DNA from: Streptomyces sp. NRRL WC-3605
GTDB lineage: Bacteria; Actinomycetota; Actinomycetes; Streptomycetales; Streptomycetaceae
DNA length: 57,419 nt
Reading direction: 5' to 3'
Assembly (NCBI RefSeq): GCF_001509795.1
Contig: NZ_LLZN01000071.1
Coordinates: 1 to 57,419, forward strand
Shown: one piece after another, positions 16,244-24,408 of the stretch
Layout of the letters: each line of letters starts with the position of its first letter
Numbering within the stretch: the first letter of the stretch is position 1
Made by a program: the position numbers and the translations under genes
The notes under the pieces: model-generated
Database searches by the model: none
The model's input: the letters and a program-made list of their open reading frames with translations, nothing else
What the model was told of the DNA's origin: nothing

Positions 16244-17371
16244 GGCCAGGTGGGCGTTGGGGGCCGCCGCCCGGGCCGCGTACTCGGGCAGCACCAGGAC
16301 GTCCACGCCCGCGCCGGCGAGCATCCCGCTGCCGTCGGCGTCCGCGACGAAGGTGTCCGGCTCGCGCCAGGCCGTCACCACCCGCCGCACCCCCGCCGCC
16401 AGGATCAGCCGGGCGCAGGGCGTGGGCCGGGAGGCGCGGTGCGTGCAGGGCTCCAGGCTGCTGTAGACGGTGGCCCCGGCCAGCCTCGGGTCACCGGGCG
16501 CGATCTTCGCGAGGGCCGCCTCCTCGGCGTGCACGACGGGGTCGCCGGCCTCCCGGGAGTGGCCCCGCGCCAGCTCCGTGCCGTCCGCGGCGACCACGAC
16601 CGCTCCGACGCTGAACGCGGTGGACGACGGCGGGCACTCGGCGGCCAGGTCGCACGCCAGGGCCAGCCAGTGCCGGTCGGCGGCGGCCGGGAGGACGCCG
16701 GTGCCGGGCGCGGTCGGCTCGTAGCGCGTCAGCACCACGTCCTCGATGCGCCGGGTCTCCACCAGCCGCAGCCGGCCCCCCTGGTATCCGCCGGGCCCGA
16801 AGAGCCGGGGCGCCCGGGGGTCGCCCACGAACAGCGGCGCGAGCACGAGCTGGAGCTCGTCGGCGAGTCCCTGGCGCAGCAGCTGCGTGTGGACGGTGCC
16901 GCCGCCCTCGACCATCAGCCGCTCGACGCCGCGCACCTCGCGCAGGTGGGTCAGCAGGGCCCGCCAGTCCAGCTCGTCGCCGAGCGCGACGACGTCGGCG
17001 GCGACGGGCCGCTCCCGCAGCCGCCGCGCGCCCTTCTCCGTCGTGTAGACGACCTTCTCGCCTCCGGTGTGCCAGAAGTTCGCCGCCGGATCCAGCTCGC
17101 CGGACGCGCTGACGGTGATCTTCAGCGGGTACGCGGGCTTGCCCTGGGCCGTCCGCGCGGCGCGCCGCTCGGCCGAGTTCACGAGCAGCCGGGGGTTGTC
17201 CGCACGGATGGTGCCGGCGCCGACGAGGATGCCGTCCACGGAGGCCCGCACCTCGTCGACCCGGTCGAAGTCGGCCGGGCCGGACAGCAGCAGCCGGTCG
17301 GGGCCGGTGTCGTCGAGGTAGCCGTCGAGGGAGACGGCGGCGGACAGCAGGACATAGGGGTACGACGGCAT
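16238..17371 (-). CDS. ribD: RibD-like pyrimidine reductase-deaminase with reversed domain order (377 aa)
   Basis: The first ~220 residues are the NADPH-dependent reductase domain (PYVLLSAAVSLDGYLDD, VDGILVGAGTIRADNPRLL, ERLMVEGGGTVHTQLL). The last ~140 are the zinc deaminase domain (AFSVGAVVVAADG, HAEEAAL with the catalytic His-Glu, and SLEPCTHRASRPTPCARL with the zinc cysteines). Standard RibD has deaminase first, so the order is swapped. Both active-site motifs are intact, so conversion of the GTP cyclohydrolase II product to the ribitylamino-pyrimidine is expected, or a related step in a deazaflavin- or deazapurine-type pathway. The ATG at 17371 has GGGAG about 9 nt upstream. It is divergent from the MarR gene. 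Confidence 0.87.
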   Translation of the reverse strand: MPSYPYVLLSAAVSLDGYLDDTGPDRLLLSGPADFDRVDEVRASVDGILVGAGTIRADNPRLLVNSAERRAARTAQGKPAYPLKITVSASGELDPAANFWHTGGEKVVYTTEKGARRLRERPVAADVVALGDELDWRALLTHLREVRGVERLMVEGGGTVHTQLLRQGLADELQLVLAPLFVGDPRAPRLFGPGGYQGGRLRLVETRRIEDVVLTRYEPTAPGTGVLPAAADRHWLALACDLAAECPPSSTAFSVGAVVVAADGTELARGHSREAGDPVVHAEEAALAKIAPGDPRLAGATVYSSLEPCTHRASRPTPCARLILAAGVRRVVTAWREPDTFVADADGSGMLAGAGVDVLVLPEYAARAAAPNAHLAL

Positions 17372-17396
17372 CGGCGCGCTCTCCCGCTCGGCGATC

Positions 17397-17468
17397 GGGG
17401 CTGGTTCACACGGGGCTTGGTTCATTCGACGGGGGCTTGGTTCATTCGACAGACAGGGGCTTGGTTCA
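17397..17468. repeat. Tandem direct repeats in the ribD-marR control region
   Basis: Two 19-bp copies of GGGGCTTGGTTCATTCGAC (17412-17430 and 17432-17450) are flanked by shorter copies GGGGCTGGTTCA (17397-17408) and GGGGCTTGGTTCA (17456-17468). On the minus strand the second copy contains a 7-codon frame (MNQAPVE) whose TGA overlaps the ATG in the next copy. The shared GGTTCA core resembles the half-site of the palindromes at the marR and ribA promoters. Confidence 0.7.
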
Positions 17469-17489
17469 AGTTTGAAACAAACCTACACT
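17461..17489 (+). promoter_or_regulatory. marR promoter with embedded palindromic operator
   Basis: TTGGTT (-35, 17461-17466), a 17-bp spacer and TACACT (-10, 17484-17489) end 6 nt before the ATG at 17496, so the mRNA is probably leaderless. The palindrome TTCAAGTTTGAA (17465-17476) lies in the spacer, as expected for autorepression. Confidence 0.65.
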
Positions 17490-17495
17490 GGACGC

Positions 17496-18011
17496 ATGAC
17501 GACTCGCTGGCTCACCCCCGAGGAGCAGCGCGCCTGGCGTGCCTACATCGCCGCCGTCGCGCTCGTGGAGGACGCGCTGGACCGGCAGCTCCAGCAGGAG
17601 GCCGGCATGCCCCATCTGTATTACTCCATTCTCGCCACCCTGTCCGACGCCCCGGAGCGCCGGCTGCGCATGACCGACCTCGCCGAGCGACTGAAGATCA
17701 CCCGCAGCCGGCTGACATACGGCGTCTCACGGCTGGAGAAGGACGGTCTGGTGCGGCGCGAGGACTGTCCCGTGGACAAGCGGGGCAGTGTCGCGGCCCT
17801 CACGGACGAGGGGATGCGGCTCCTGGAGCAGGCGGCCCCCGGGCATGTGGACACCGTACGGTCGCTGATCTTCGACCGGCTGTCACCTGAGCAGGTCGGC
17901 CAGCTGGAGGACATCTTCACGGCGATCGGCTCGGGCCTCCAGGGTGACTGCGGCCACACCACGGGCGACGAGGTGCCGTGGCGCCGGCGGGCGTCGAAGC
18001 CCTGCTCGTGA
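17496..18011 (+). CDS. MarR-family transcriptional regulator of the rib cluster (171 aa)
   Basis: A winged-helix MarR protein: dimer helices at the N-terminus (EEQRAWRAYIAAVALVEDALDRQLQ), then MTDLAERLKITRSRLTYGVSRLEKDGLVRRE (helix-turn-helix) and the wing CPVDKRGSVAALTDEG. The ATG at 17496 follows a -10 box by 6 nt; a longer frame starts inside the promoter. Placed between the divergent ribD and the co-oriented ribA, with palindromes at its own promoter and at that of ribA, it is probably the local repressor. The inducing ligand (a flavin, pterin or drug) is not evident. Confidence 0.88.
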   Translation: MTTRWLTPEEQRAWRAYIAAVALVEDALDRQLQQEAGMPHLYYSILATLSDAPERRLRMTDLAERLKITRSRLTYGVSRLEKDGLVRREDCPVDKRGSVAALTDEGMRLLEQAAPGHVDTVRSLIFDRLSPEQVGQLEDIFTAIGSGLQGDCGHTTGDEVPWRRRASKPCS

Positions 18012-18043
18012 CGCACACCGCAGGGACTGGTGACCCGGAGTTA

Positions 18044-18073
18044 TTGCTTCAAAGTTAAAGCACGCGGTAGGGT
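18044..18073 (+). promoter_or_regulatory. ribA promoter overlapped by a palindrome
   Basis: TTGCTT (-35, 18044-18049), an 18-bp spacer and TAGGGT (-10, 18068-18073). The imperfect palindrome TGCTTCAAAGTTAAAGCA (18045-18062) covers the -35 region. Confidence 0.6.
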
Positions 18074-18085
18074 CACTCCCGGAAG

Positions 18086-18105
18086 CTGCTTCAAATCTGA
18101 AGCAG
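18086..18105. promoter_or_regulatory. Second operator palindrome in the ribA leader
   Basis: CTGCTTCAAATCTGAAGCAG is a 20-bp near-perfect inverted repeat just past the predicted transcription start. It shares the GCTTCAAA core with the palindrome over the -35 box, consistent with one dimeric repressor binding both. Confidence 0.65.
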
Positions 18106-18131
18106 AAGCCGCACGGAACCCGGAGACCCGC

Positions 18132-18776
18132 ATGCCCGACTCCCTCGCAGCCGCCACCCAGCGCGCCCGTGTCCGGGTCCCGCTGCGCTTCCAGGACGGC
18201 TACACCGCCGACGCCGAACTGGTCACCTTCCACGGCCTGGCCGACGGTCAGGAACACGTGGCCGTCGTCCTCGGCACCCCCGAGCCCGGCACCACCCCCC
18301 TGGTCCGCCTCCACTCCGAGTGCCTGACCGGCGACGTCTTCGGCTCGGCCCGCTGCGACTGCGGCCCACAGCTGCGCGAGGCCGTCGAGCGCATCGCCCA
18401 GCGCGGCGGCGTCCTGCTGTACCTGCGCCAGGAGGGCCGCGGCATCGGCCTCTACAACAAGCTGGACGCCTACGCCCTGCAGGACGAGGGCCTCGACACC
18501 TACGCCGCCAACGCCGCGCTGGGCCTGCCCGAGGACGCCCGCGACTACACGGCGGCGGCCCAGATGCTGACCGCCCTCGGCATCGGCGAACTGGACCTGC
18601 TCTCCAACAACCCCGACAAGGCCGACCAGTTGCGCGCACTCGGCATCACGGTCCACCACCGCGTCCCCACCGGCGTCTTCGCCACCCCGGACAACGTCCG
18701 CTACCTCCGCGCGAAGGTCCTCCAGACCCAGCACACCCTCCCGCTGGGCGACTTGGCGGGGGCGAGCCTGGCGTAG
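18132..18776 (+). CDS. ribA: GTP cyclohydrolase II
   Basis: A 214-residue stand-alone GTP cyclohydrolase II that opens GTP and releases formate and pyrophosphate to start riboflavin or related synthesis. The zinc site is in HSECLTGDVFGSARCDCGPQL (three Cys), followed by the catalytic YLRQEGRGIGLYNKLDAY and the LLSNNPDKADQL segment. It lacks the DHBP synthase half found in bifunctional RibBA. The ATG at 18132 has GGAGA upstream; the open frame from 18030 runs through the promoter. Together with the neighbouring RibD homologue it would make the pyrimidine intermediate, but no lumazine or riboflavin synthase genes are here. Confidence 0.93.
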   Translation: MPDSLAAATQRARVRVPLRFQDGYTADAELVTFHGLADGQEHVAVVLGTPEPGTTPLVRLHSECLTGDVFGSARCDCGPQLREAVERIAQRGGVLLYLRQEGRGIGLYNKLDAYALQDEGLDTYAANAALGLPEDARDYTAAAQMLTALGIGELDLLSNNPDKADQLRALGITVHHRVPTGVFATPDNVRYLRAKVLQTQHTLPLGDLAGASLA

Positions 18777-18784
18777 GGAACACG

Positions 18785-18821
18785 ACAGCGCCCGGACGGC
18801 CGAAGCCGGTCCGGGCGCTGT
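18785..18821 (+). terminator. Terminator of ribA
   Basis: Arms CAGCGCCCGGAC (18786-18797) and GTCCGGGCGCTG (18809-18820) form a 12-bp stem 10 bp past the stop codon. Confidence 0.75.
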
Positions 18822-18857
18822 GGGCGGGGTGGAGGGCGCCGCCTCCCCCGCCACCGG

Positions 18858-18930
18858 TAGGCCCTGTGGGACTCGAACCCACAACCAATGGATTAAAAGT
18901 CCACTGCTCTGCCAATTGAGCTAAGGGCCC
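18858..18930 (-). tRNA. tRNA-Lys (TTT)
   Basis: A 73-nt cloverleaf with anticodon TTT in GGACTTTTAATCC. The acceptor GGGCCCT pairs with AGGGCCT and the T-arm reads TGTGGGTTCGAGTCCCACA. A TATGCT box on the minus strand (18950-18955) is a likely -10 element. Confidence 0.95.
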
Positions 18931-19057
18931 AGGCGTGGTGCCACCCCGAGCATAGCCGCACGTGGCCGCCGAGCCGATCGGGTATCGGGGTGACGGCCCT
19001 GTCGGCGGGGTGGGCGCGCCCGCCGGGCGGGTGCGCCCACACCCGTGCGCCGGGACG

Positions 19058-21181
19058 TCAGAAGAGGCCCTTGTAGCCATTCCAGCCGCTCGCGATCTTC
19101 ACCCGCGAGCCGAACGACCCCTTGCCGTTTCCGTTGTTGCGGTAGAGGTTGCCGGCGGAGTCACGGGACACGAGGTCGTCGCGGCCGTCGCCGGTGATGT
19201 CGCCGACGCCGACGATCGCGTTGTACGAGCCGCCCCAGTCGCTGAACACCTTCACCCGGTCCTTCAGCTTCCCGTCGCCCAGGCCGTCGTACCGCCACAG
19301 CGTCCCGGCCTTGTCCCGGGCGAGCACGTCACCGTGCCCGTCGCCGTTCAGGTCGCCCGCGCCGACGATCTTCGTGTAGCCGGTCCACGCCGAGCGGATC
19401 CTCACGCCCGCCTTCAGCTTCCCCGCGCCGTCGTTCGCGAAGACGTAGACGTCCTTCGTGGACGCCTTGCGGGCCAGCAGGTCGACGCGGCCGTCGCCGG
19501 TCAGGTCGCCGGGCGCGGTGAGGACGTCGTACGCGTTCCAGCCGGTCCCGAGGGAGGTGTGGCTGCTCGACGGGGTGTACGAGGCACCGCACTTGCCGGC
19601 GTACCTGCGCAGCTCGCCGTTCGGCATGCGCACCAGCATCTCGGCGCACCGGTCCTTGCCCATGTCACCGAAGGGCACGGCGACGGTGCCGGAGGCCCAG
19701 CCGGACGCGGACCGTTTGAAGTCGAAGGTGCCCTTGCCCTCGGTGTACTGGAGGGTGAGGCCCCCGGCGGAGTTGAGCGTGACCAGCTCGCCGTAGCGGT
19801 AGCCGCCCTGGTCGTGGTGGCCCTGGAGGCCGCCGGTGTACCCGAGCTTCCCGCTCGTGCTGTACCCGGCGCCGCCCTCCTCGGGGGTCGCCGTGAGGGT
19901 CCAGGTCTTGCGGCCGTTGTAGAGGAAGGCGCCGGTGTCGGACCTCAGGTCCCACTCCACGTCGACGGAGGCGCCGCGGCCCTTGATCGTGCGCTCCACG
20001 CGTCCCTGGTCGTCCTTCACCGTGAAGGTCCAGTGCGCGGGCCGGTTGAGCTGCCAGAAGCTGGCCCAGTAGGGCACTCCGACCTTGTCGGACGGGTCCA
20101 CGATGTCGCCGGCCACGTCAGACTCGATCTTCGTCAGCGGCTGCGCCGGGACGTCGCTCTGCACGATCCGGATCGACTTGTCCGGGCCGACGTAGGCGAT
20201 GTCTCCGCCGAACTTGTCCACCGTCCAGGACAGCCGCCGCTGGTCGGCCGTGCTCCCGGCGGGCAGGTCCGCGACGGCGCGCTCGGTCGCGGCCGTCCCC
20301 GTGTGATAGTCCGTCATCATCAGCTTGCCGGCCGTCCGGTCGTGCCGGACGAGGTAGCCGTCGCCGACCAGGACCGGCCCGGAGGGCACCTTGACGGTCT
20401 TCTTGGCCGTACGGTCGTACACGCCGGCCGCGCCCGTCGGGCCGCAGTTCCAGTAGACCCAGCGGCCGACGACCTGGAGCTCCTTGACCGTGCACGGCGC
20501 GCCCGTGGCGAGGGTCTGGACGGTCTTCCTCGCCTCCAGGTCGTACCCCGTGACGGCCCCGGCGCCCGTACCGGGCGTCCACAGGATCGAGCCCCAGACG
20601 GAGGCGGCGGTGACGGCACGGGTGCGCCGCACGTCCTGCGTCCGGTGGGCGGCGACCGCGTCGACGTACTGCTTGCCGGTGCCGGCGGCGTCGTAGACGT
20701 AGTAGCGGCCGGTGGTGTCGACGAAGCGGGCCCGGGTCACCGTCGGCTCGTCCGTCCCGCTCAGCGAGTTCTCGGTCAGGCGGAGCTGCGCGACCTGCTG
20801 CCCGGTGGCCTTCTCCATGAAGTAGCCGACCCAGCCGTTGCCGGTGGAGCGCATCGGCACACAGCCGCGCGGCCCGGCCTCGCACGGCACCCGCTGGATG
20901 TGGCTGCCGTCCGCGAACGGGTCGGCGTACCCCCGGCTGGTCTTCTCCAGCACCGTGGAGCCGTCCGCCGAGACACGTCGTCCGATCACCCACTGGCTGC
21001 CGCTGGGCGTGTTCTCGACGGTGGTCAGGAAGCCACCCGCGTAGTCGATCCCCCATACGCCGTCCGTCTGGATGGGCGTCGGTGCGGTGTCGGCGGCCGC
21101 CGTCCCCGCCGTGGTCAGCGAGCCGGCGCCGAGGGCGGCCAGGCACGCGAGAGTCGTGGTGATCCGGGCACGCCGGGTCAA
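19058..21181 (-). CDS. Secreted FG-GAP/VCBS-repeat protein (~707 aa)
   Basis: A signal peptide (LTRRARITTTLACLAALGAGS..TAAADTAP) leads to a beta-propeller-like N-terminal half. The C-terminal ~230 residues hold repeated FG-GAP/VCBS units, each with a calcium-binding D-x-D/N-x-D-G loop: DLTGDGRVDLLAR, DLNGDGHGDVLAR, DITGDGRDDLVSR. Such proteins are extracellular and often bind ligands or matrix. The TTG at 21181 was chosen because GGAGG lies 5 nt upstream and the signal peptide follows directly; a GTG at 21250 would add 23 residues. No enzymatic motif is visible. Confidence 0.82.
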   Translation of the reverse strand: MTRRARITTTLACLAALGAGSLTTAGTAAADTAPTPIQTDGVWGIDYAGGFLTTVENTPSGSQWVIGRRVSADGSTVLEKTSRGYADPFADGSHIQRVPCEAGPRGCVPMRSTGNGWVGYFMEKATGQQVAQLRLTENSLSGTDEPTVTRARFVDTTGRYYVYDAAGTGKQYVDAVAAHRTQDVRRTRAVTAASVWGSILWTPGTGAGAVTGYDLEARKTVQTLATGAPCTVKELQVVGRWVYWNCGPTGAAGVYDRTAKKTVKVPSGPVLVGDGYLVRHDRTAGKLMMTDYHTGTAATERAVADLPAGSTADQRRLSWTVDKFGGDIAYVGPDKSIRIVQSDVPAQPLTKIESDVAGDIVDPSDKVGVPYWASFWQLNRPAHWTFTVKDDQGRVERTIKGRGASVDVEWDLRSDTGAFLYNGRKTWTLTATPEEGGAGYSTSGKLGYTGGLQGHHDQGGYRYGELVTLNSAGGLTLQYTEGKGTFDFKRSASGWASGTVAVPFGDMGKDRCAEMLVRMPNGELRRYAGKCGASYTPSSSHTSLGTGWNAYDVLTAPGDLTGDGRVDLLARKASTKDVYVFANDGAGKLKAGVRIRSAWTGYTKIVGAGDLNGDGHGDVLARDKAGTLWRYDGLGDGKLKDRVKVFSDWGGSYNAIVGVGDITGDGRDDLVSRDSAGNLYRNNGNGKGSFGSRVKIASGWNGYKGLF

Positions 21182-21313
21182 GGGTCCCTCCCCAGGGAAA
21201 AGGGTGCGGGCATGGTGGCGGCCGCGCGCAGAGCCACCGGCCGCGTCCACTCATGACATGCACATCTAAGGCAGCGGATCTTAACAACCGTCACACACGT
21301 TCGGGAACGCCGA

Positions 21314-21345
21314 AGGGCCCGCACGACGTGAGTCGTACGGGCCCT
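21314..21345 (-). terminator. Terminator downstream of the DEAD-box helicase gene
   Basis: Arms AGGGCCCG and CGGGCCCT extend to ACGAC/GTCGT with one mismatch around a short loop. It lies 18 bp beyond the helicase stop codon. Confidence 0.7.
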
Positions 21346-21362
21346 CCGGGGATCAGCCTGCG

Positions 21363-23519
21363 TCAGCCGTTGCGCTTCCAGCGCGGCTTGTCGTCACGAC
21401 GGCCGAACGAGGAGCCGGTGCCCCGGTGGTCGTCACGACGGCCGTAGGGACGCTCGTGGCCGCCGGAGCGGAAGCCCGGACGGTCGTCACGGCGGTCACG
21501 GTTGAACGGGCGGTCGCTGCCCCGGTGGCCACCGCGCTCGTCGCGGCGCTCGAAGGAACGGCCGGCACCGCGGTCGTCGCGGCGGAAGCCACCACGGTCG
21601 CCGCCGCGGTCGTCACGGCGCTCGAAGGAACGGCCACCACGGTCGTCACGACGCTCGAACGAACGCCCGCCACGGTCGCCACCCCGGTCACCACGGTCGT
21701 CCCGGCGGAAACCGCCACGGTCGCCGCCGCGGTCGTCACGACGCTCGAAGGAACGGCCACCACGGTCGTCACGACGCTCGAACGAACGGCCACCACGGTC
21801 GCCACCGCGGTCACCACGGTCGTCCCGGCGGAAACCGCCACGGTCGCCGCCGCGGTCGTCACGACGCTCGAAGCCGCGGTCACGGTCACGGTTGAAGCCA
21901 CCGCGGTCGTCGCGGCGCTCGAAGGAACGCCCGCCGCGGTCACGGTCGAAGGACCGCTCACGGTCGCGGTTGAAACCGCCACGGTCACGGCGCTCGTACG
22001 GGGCCGGGGCCTCCGCGCGCTCGGCCCGGTCCACGTCCTGCGCGGCCGGCTGCTCGGGCACCGACACCTCGACGGCCTCGACCGCCGCCGCCTGCGCCTC
22101 GGCCACCGCGGTCTCGGGGTCCTCCCCGCGCTCACGGGCGACCCGGGCGACCAGGCGGTCGGCCTCCTCGCGCAGCTCGGTGGCACGGCGCTGCGCGCGC
22201 TCCAGCTGCTTGGTGAGCTGGGCGACCTCACGCTCGGCCTGCTGCGCGGCGTTGCCCGCGGACTCGGCCTGGACCTCGGTCATCGACCGGGCGCCGGTGA
22301 TCTCGGCGACCTCCGGGTCGAAGGCGGCACCGCCCTGGATGATGTGGCGCGAGGCGTCCACGCCCGCGTCCTCCATCAGACGGAAGATCTGACGCCGCTG
22401 GTGCGGCAGGGAGAGGGAGACGACCGTGCCGGTACGGCCGGCGCGCGCGGTACGGCCCGCGCGGTGCAGGTAGTCCTTGTGGTCGCCGGCCGGGTCGACG
22501 TTCAGCACCAGGTCGATGCCGTCGACGTGGATGCCGCGCGCGGCGACGTCGGTGGCGACGAGCGCGTTGACGTAGCCGTCCTTGAAGTCGGCCAGCGTCC
22601 GGGTGCGGGCGCCCTGCGTCATGCCGCCGTGCAGCGCGTCGGCCTTCACACCGGCGTCGCGCAGCTGTTCGGCGATGCGGTCGGCGCCCAGCTGGGTGCG
22701 CACGAAGATGATCGTGCGGCCCTTGCGGGAGGCGATCGCGGCGGTGACCGGCGCCTTGTCCTTCGGCTTCACGATCAGGATGTGGTGCGACATGGTCGTG
22801 ACGTTGCCCTGGGCGCTGTCGACCTCGTGCGTGACCGGGTTGCTCAGGTAGCGCTTGACCAGCGTGGAGATCTCGTTCTCCATCGTGGCGGAGAACAGCA
22901 TCCGCTGGCCGCCCGCCGGGACCTGGTCGAGCAGCTCGGTGACCTCGGGCAGGAAGCCCAGGTCGGACATCTGGTCGGCCTCGTCGAGGACGGCGACCTC
23001 GACGTTCTCCAGGGAGCAGGCGCCGCGGTTGATGATGTCGCGCAGCCGGCCCGGGGTGGCGACGAGGACGTCGACGCCGCGCTCCAGGGCGTAGATCTGG
23101 TTGCCCATGGACGTACCGCCGCAGACGACCTTCATCTTCAGGCCGAGGACGTCGCCGTAGGGCTGGAGGGCGTCCGCCACCTGCATGGCGAGCTCACGGG
23201 TCGGGGTGAGGATGACCGCGCGCGGCTTGTGCTTCTCGGTGCGGCCGCCGGACAGGCGCGCCAGCGTCGGCAGGCCGAACGACAGCGTCTTGCCGGAGCC
23301 GGTGCGGCCGCGGCCGAGGATGTCCTTGCCGGCCAGGGCGTCCGGGATGGTCGCGGCCTGGATCGGGAAGGGGGTGGTCACGCCGTTCTGCGCGAGCTTG
23401 CGCACGACGCCCTCGGGGAGACCGAGGTCCGCGAAGGTGACCGTGGGGGTCTCGTCGACGACGGGCTCGTTCTCGTCGTTCTCGGGCACGACGACGTGAT
23501 CAGTACTGGAAATGGACAT
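21363..23519 (-). CDS. DEAD-box RNA helicase with an RGG/RDD-rich C-terminal tail (718 aa)
   Basis: An ATP-dependent RNA helicase. Motifs in order: the Q-motif (FADLGLP..PFPIQAATIPDAL), motif I GRTGSGKT (about 71-78), PTRELAM, VATPGRL, DEAD in VAVLDEADQMSDLGF, SATM, then the second RecA domain (FVRTQLGADRIAEQL, VATDVAARGIHVDGIDLVLN, HRAGRTARAGRTG). A coiled segment (about 440-510) leads to a ~200-residue tail of RRDDRGGDRGGF-type units, an RNA-binding low-complexity domain. The tail is built from a 123-bp DNA repeat. The ATG at 23519 matches the family start (GGAAGG about 14 nt upstream). Probably acts in ribosome assembly or mRNA turnover. Confidence 0.93.
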   Translation of the reverse strand: MSISSTDHVVVPENDENEPVVDETPTVTFADLGLPEGVVRKLAQNGVTTPFPIQAATIPDALAGKDILGRGRTGSGKTLSFGLPTLARLSGGRTEKHKPRAVILTPTRELAMQVADALQPYGDVLGLKMKVVCGGTSMGNQIYALERGVDVLVATPGRLRDIINRGACSLENVEVAVLDEADQMSDLGFLPEVTELLDQVPAGGQRMLFSATMENEISTLVKRYLSNPVTHEVDSAQGNVTTMSHHILIVKPKDKAPVTAAIASRKGRTIIFVRTQLGADRIAEQLRDAGVKADALHGGMTQGARTRTLADFKDGYVNALVATDVAARGIHVDGIDLVLNVDPAGDHKDYLHRAGRTARAGRTGTVVSLSLPHQRRQIFRLMEDAGVDASRHIIQGGAAFDPEVAEITGARSMTEVQAESAGNAAQQAEREVAQLTKQLERAQRRATELREEADRLVARVARERGEDPETAVAEAQAAAVEAVEVSVPEQPAAQDVDRAERAEAPAPYERRDRGGFNRDRERSFDRDRGGRSFERRDDRGGFNRDRDRGFERRDDRGGDRGGFRRDDRGDRGGDRGGRSFERRDDRGGRSFERRDDRGGDRGGFRRDDRGDRGGDRGGRSFERRDDRGGRSFERRDDRGGDRGGFRRDDRGAGRSFERRDERGGHRGSDRPFNRDRRDDRPGFRSGGHERPYGRRDDHRGTGSSFGRRDDKPRWKRNG
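21592..21964. repeat. 123-bp tandem repeat inside the helicase tail
   Basis: The sequence ccacggtcgccgccgcggtc recurs with its T at 21598, 21721 and 21844, an exact 123-bp period that encodes a 41-residue unit. Two near-identical full copies plus a diverged third are visible. The period keeps the reading frame, so copy number could change without frameshift. Confidence 0.8.
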
Positions 23520-23774
23520 GCGTATGCGAAACCTTCCGGAGTCTCGTCGGCACGCGCCCGTCAACTCCGTGATTCGCAATAAGACCGCCTCAATGCGGTC
23601 AGCCACGGCAAGGGAGAGTACGCGCCACACGGCGCGCTCTGCGGTGGCGCCGGGCAAATGGGATCAAACGATCTACCACCATACGCACCCCTCACCCCTC
23701 AAGGCAAACCGGCCGTCAACCGTGTAGGCAACGTCACTCGCCGCCCACCCCCACCGGCCCCCCGCCCCGACTCC

Positions 23775-24311
23775 CTACACGGGCGCCTGCGCCGCCGGAG
23801 CGGGCTCGCGCTGCCCCAGCTGCGGCGCCGTCTCCTCGTGCGCCGACGACGACGGCTCCGCAGTCGGAGGCGTCGGCGTCGGGGTCGACGGCTCCTGCGT
23901 CGGCGTGGGCTCGGGCTCCGCCGGACGGGTGGGCTCCGGGTCGGCCGGACGGGTGGGGCCCGGCCCGTCGGTCCGCCCCGGCTGCTCGGGACCGCCCCCG
24001 GCGGGCCGCGACGCGCTCGCCCCGGCGGACGGCGAGTCCGACGGCTCGGCCGACCCCCCGGCCTTCTTCCCCTTGCCCTTGCCCTTCTTCTTCCCCCGCT
24101 TGCCGTCCACGTCCGCGTGCGGGCCGAACCCCGACCCGCCGCCCCGCGCCGCGGGCCCCCCGTCGGGCGCCTCGCCCCCGCGCTGCCCGGCGGAGTGCGA
24201 CGGCTTGGCCTTCCCTCCGCCGCCGTCGTCACCGACGCTCATACAGCCGGCGACAGCGGCCACGGCCACGACCGTCGCGGCCAGTCGGACAGGTACGTAC
24301 AGAGAGCGCAC
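23775..24311 (-). CDS. Putative lipoprotein with a low-complexity tail (178 aa)
   Basis: A lipoprotein signal (VRLAATVVAVAAVAGC) places the modified Cys near residue 24, followed by a Gly/Lys/Pro-rich stretch (KRGKKKGKGKGKK). A Pro/Thr/Glu repeat region (TRPADPEPTRPAEPEPTPT) reaches the C-terminus. No folded domain can be recognised; it is probably a wall-spanning surface protein. The GTG at 24311 was chosen since GGAGG lies 8 nt upstream; the upstream TTG at 24326 overlaps that site. Confidence 0.65.
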   Translation of the reverse strand: MRSLYVPVRLAATVVAVAAVAGCMSVGDDGGGGKAKPSHSAGQRGGEAPDGGPAARGGGSGFGPHADVDGKRGKKKGKGKGKKAGGSAEPSDSPSAGASASRPAGGGPEQPGRTDGPGPTRPADPEPTRPAEPEPTPTQEPSTPTPTPPTAEPSSSAHEETAPQLGQREPAPAAQAPV

Positions 24312-24408
24312 GCGAGCCACCTCCAAGGGCGGGCGAAGAAGTCAACCTGCCCAACTCCCGCCGCCCACAAGAGGACACGCGCCCCGCCCGGCCCCGCCGG
24401 GCCACCCC

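Noticed and set aside
16238..18132. Searched the ribD and ribA leaders for an FMN riboswitch
   Set aside because: None of the conserved RFN blocks is present; short promoter-proximal palindromes are found instead.
21530..21990. The repeats in the helicase tail resemble a CRISPR array at first sight
   Set aside because: The repeats are contiguous and coding (RRDDRGG units, 123-bp period) without unique spacers, and no cas genes are nearby.
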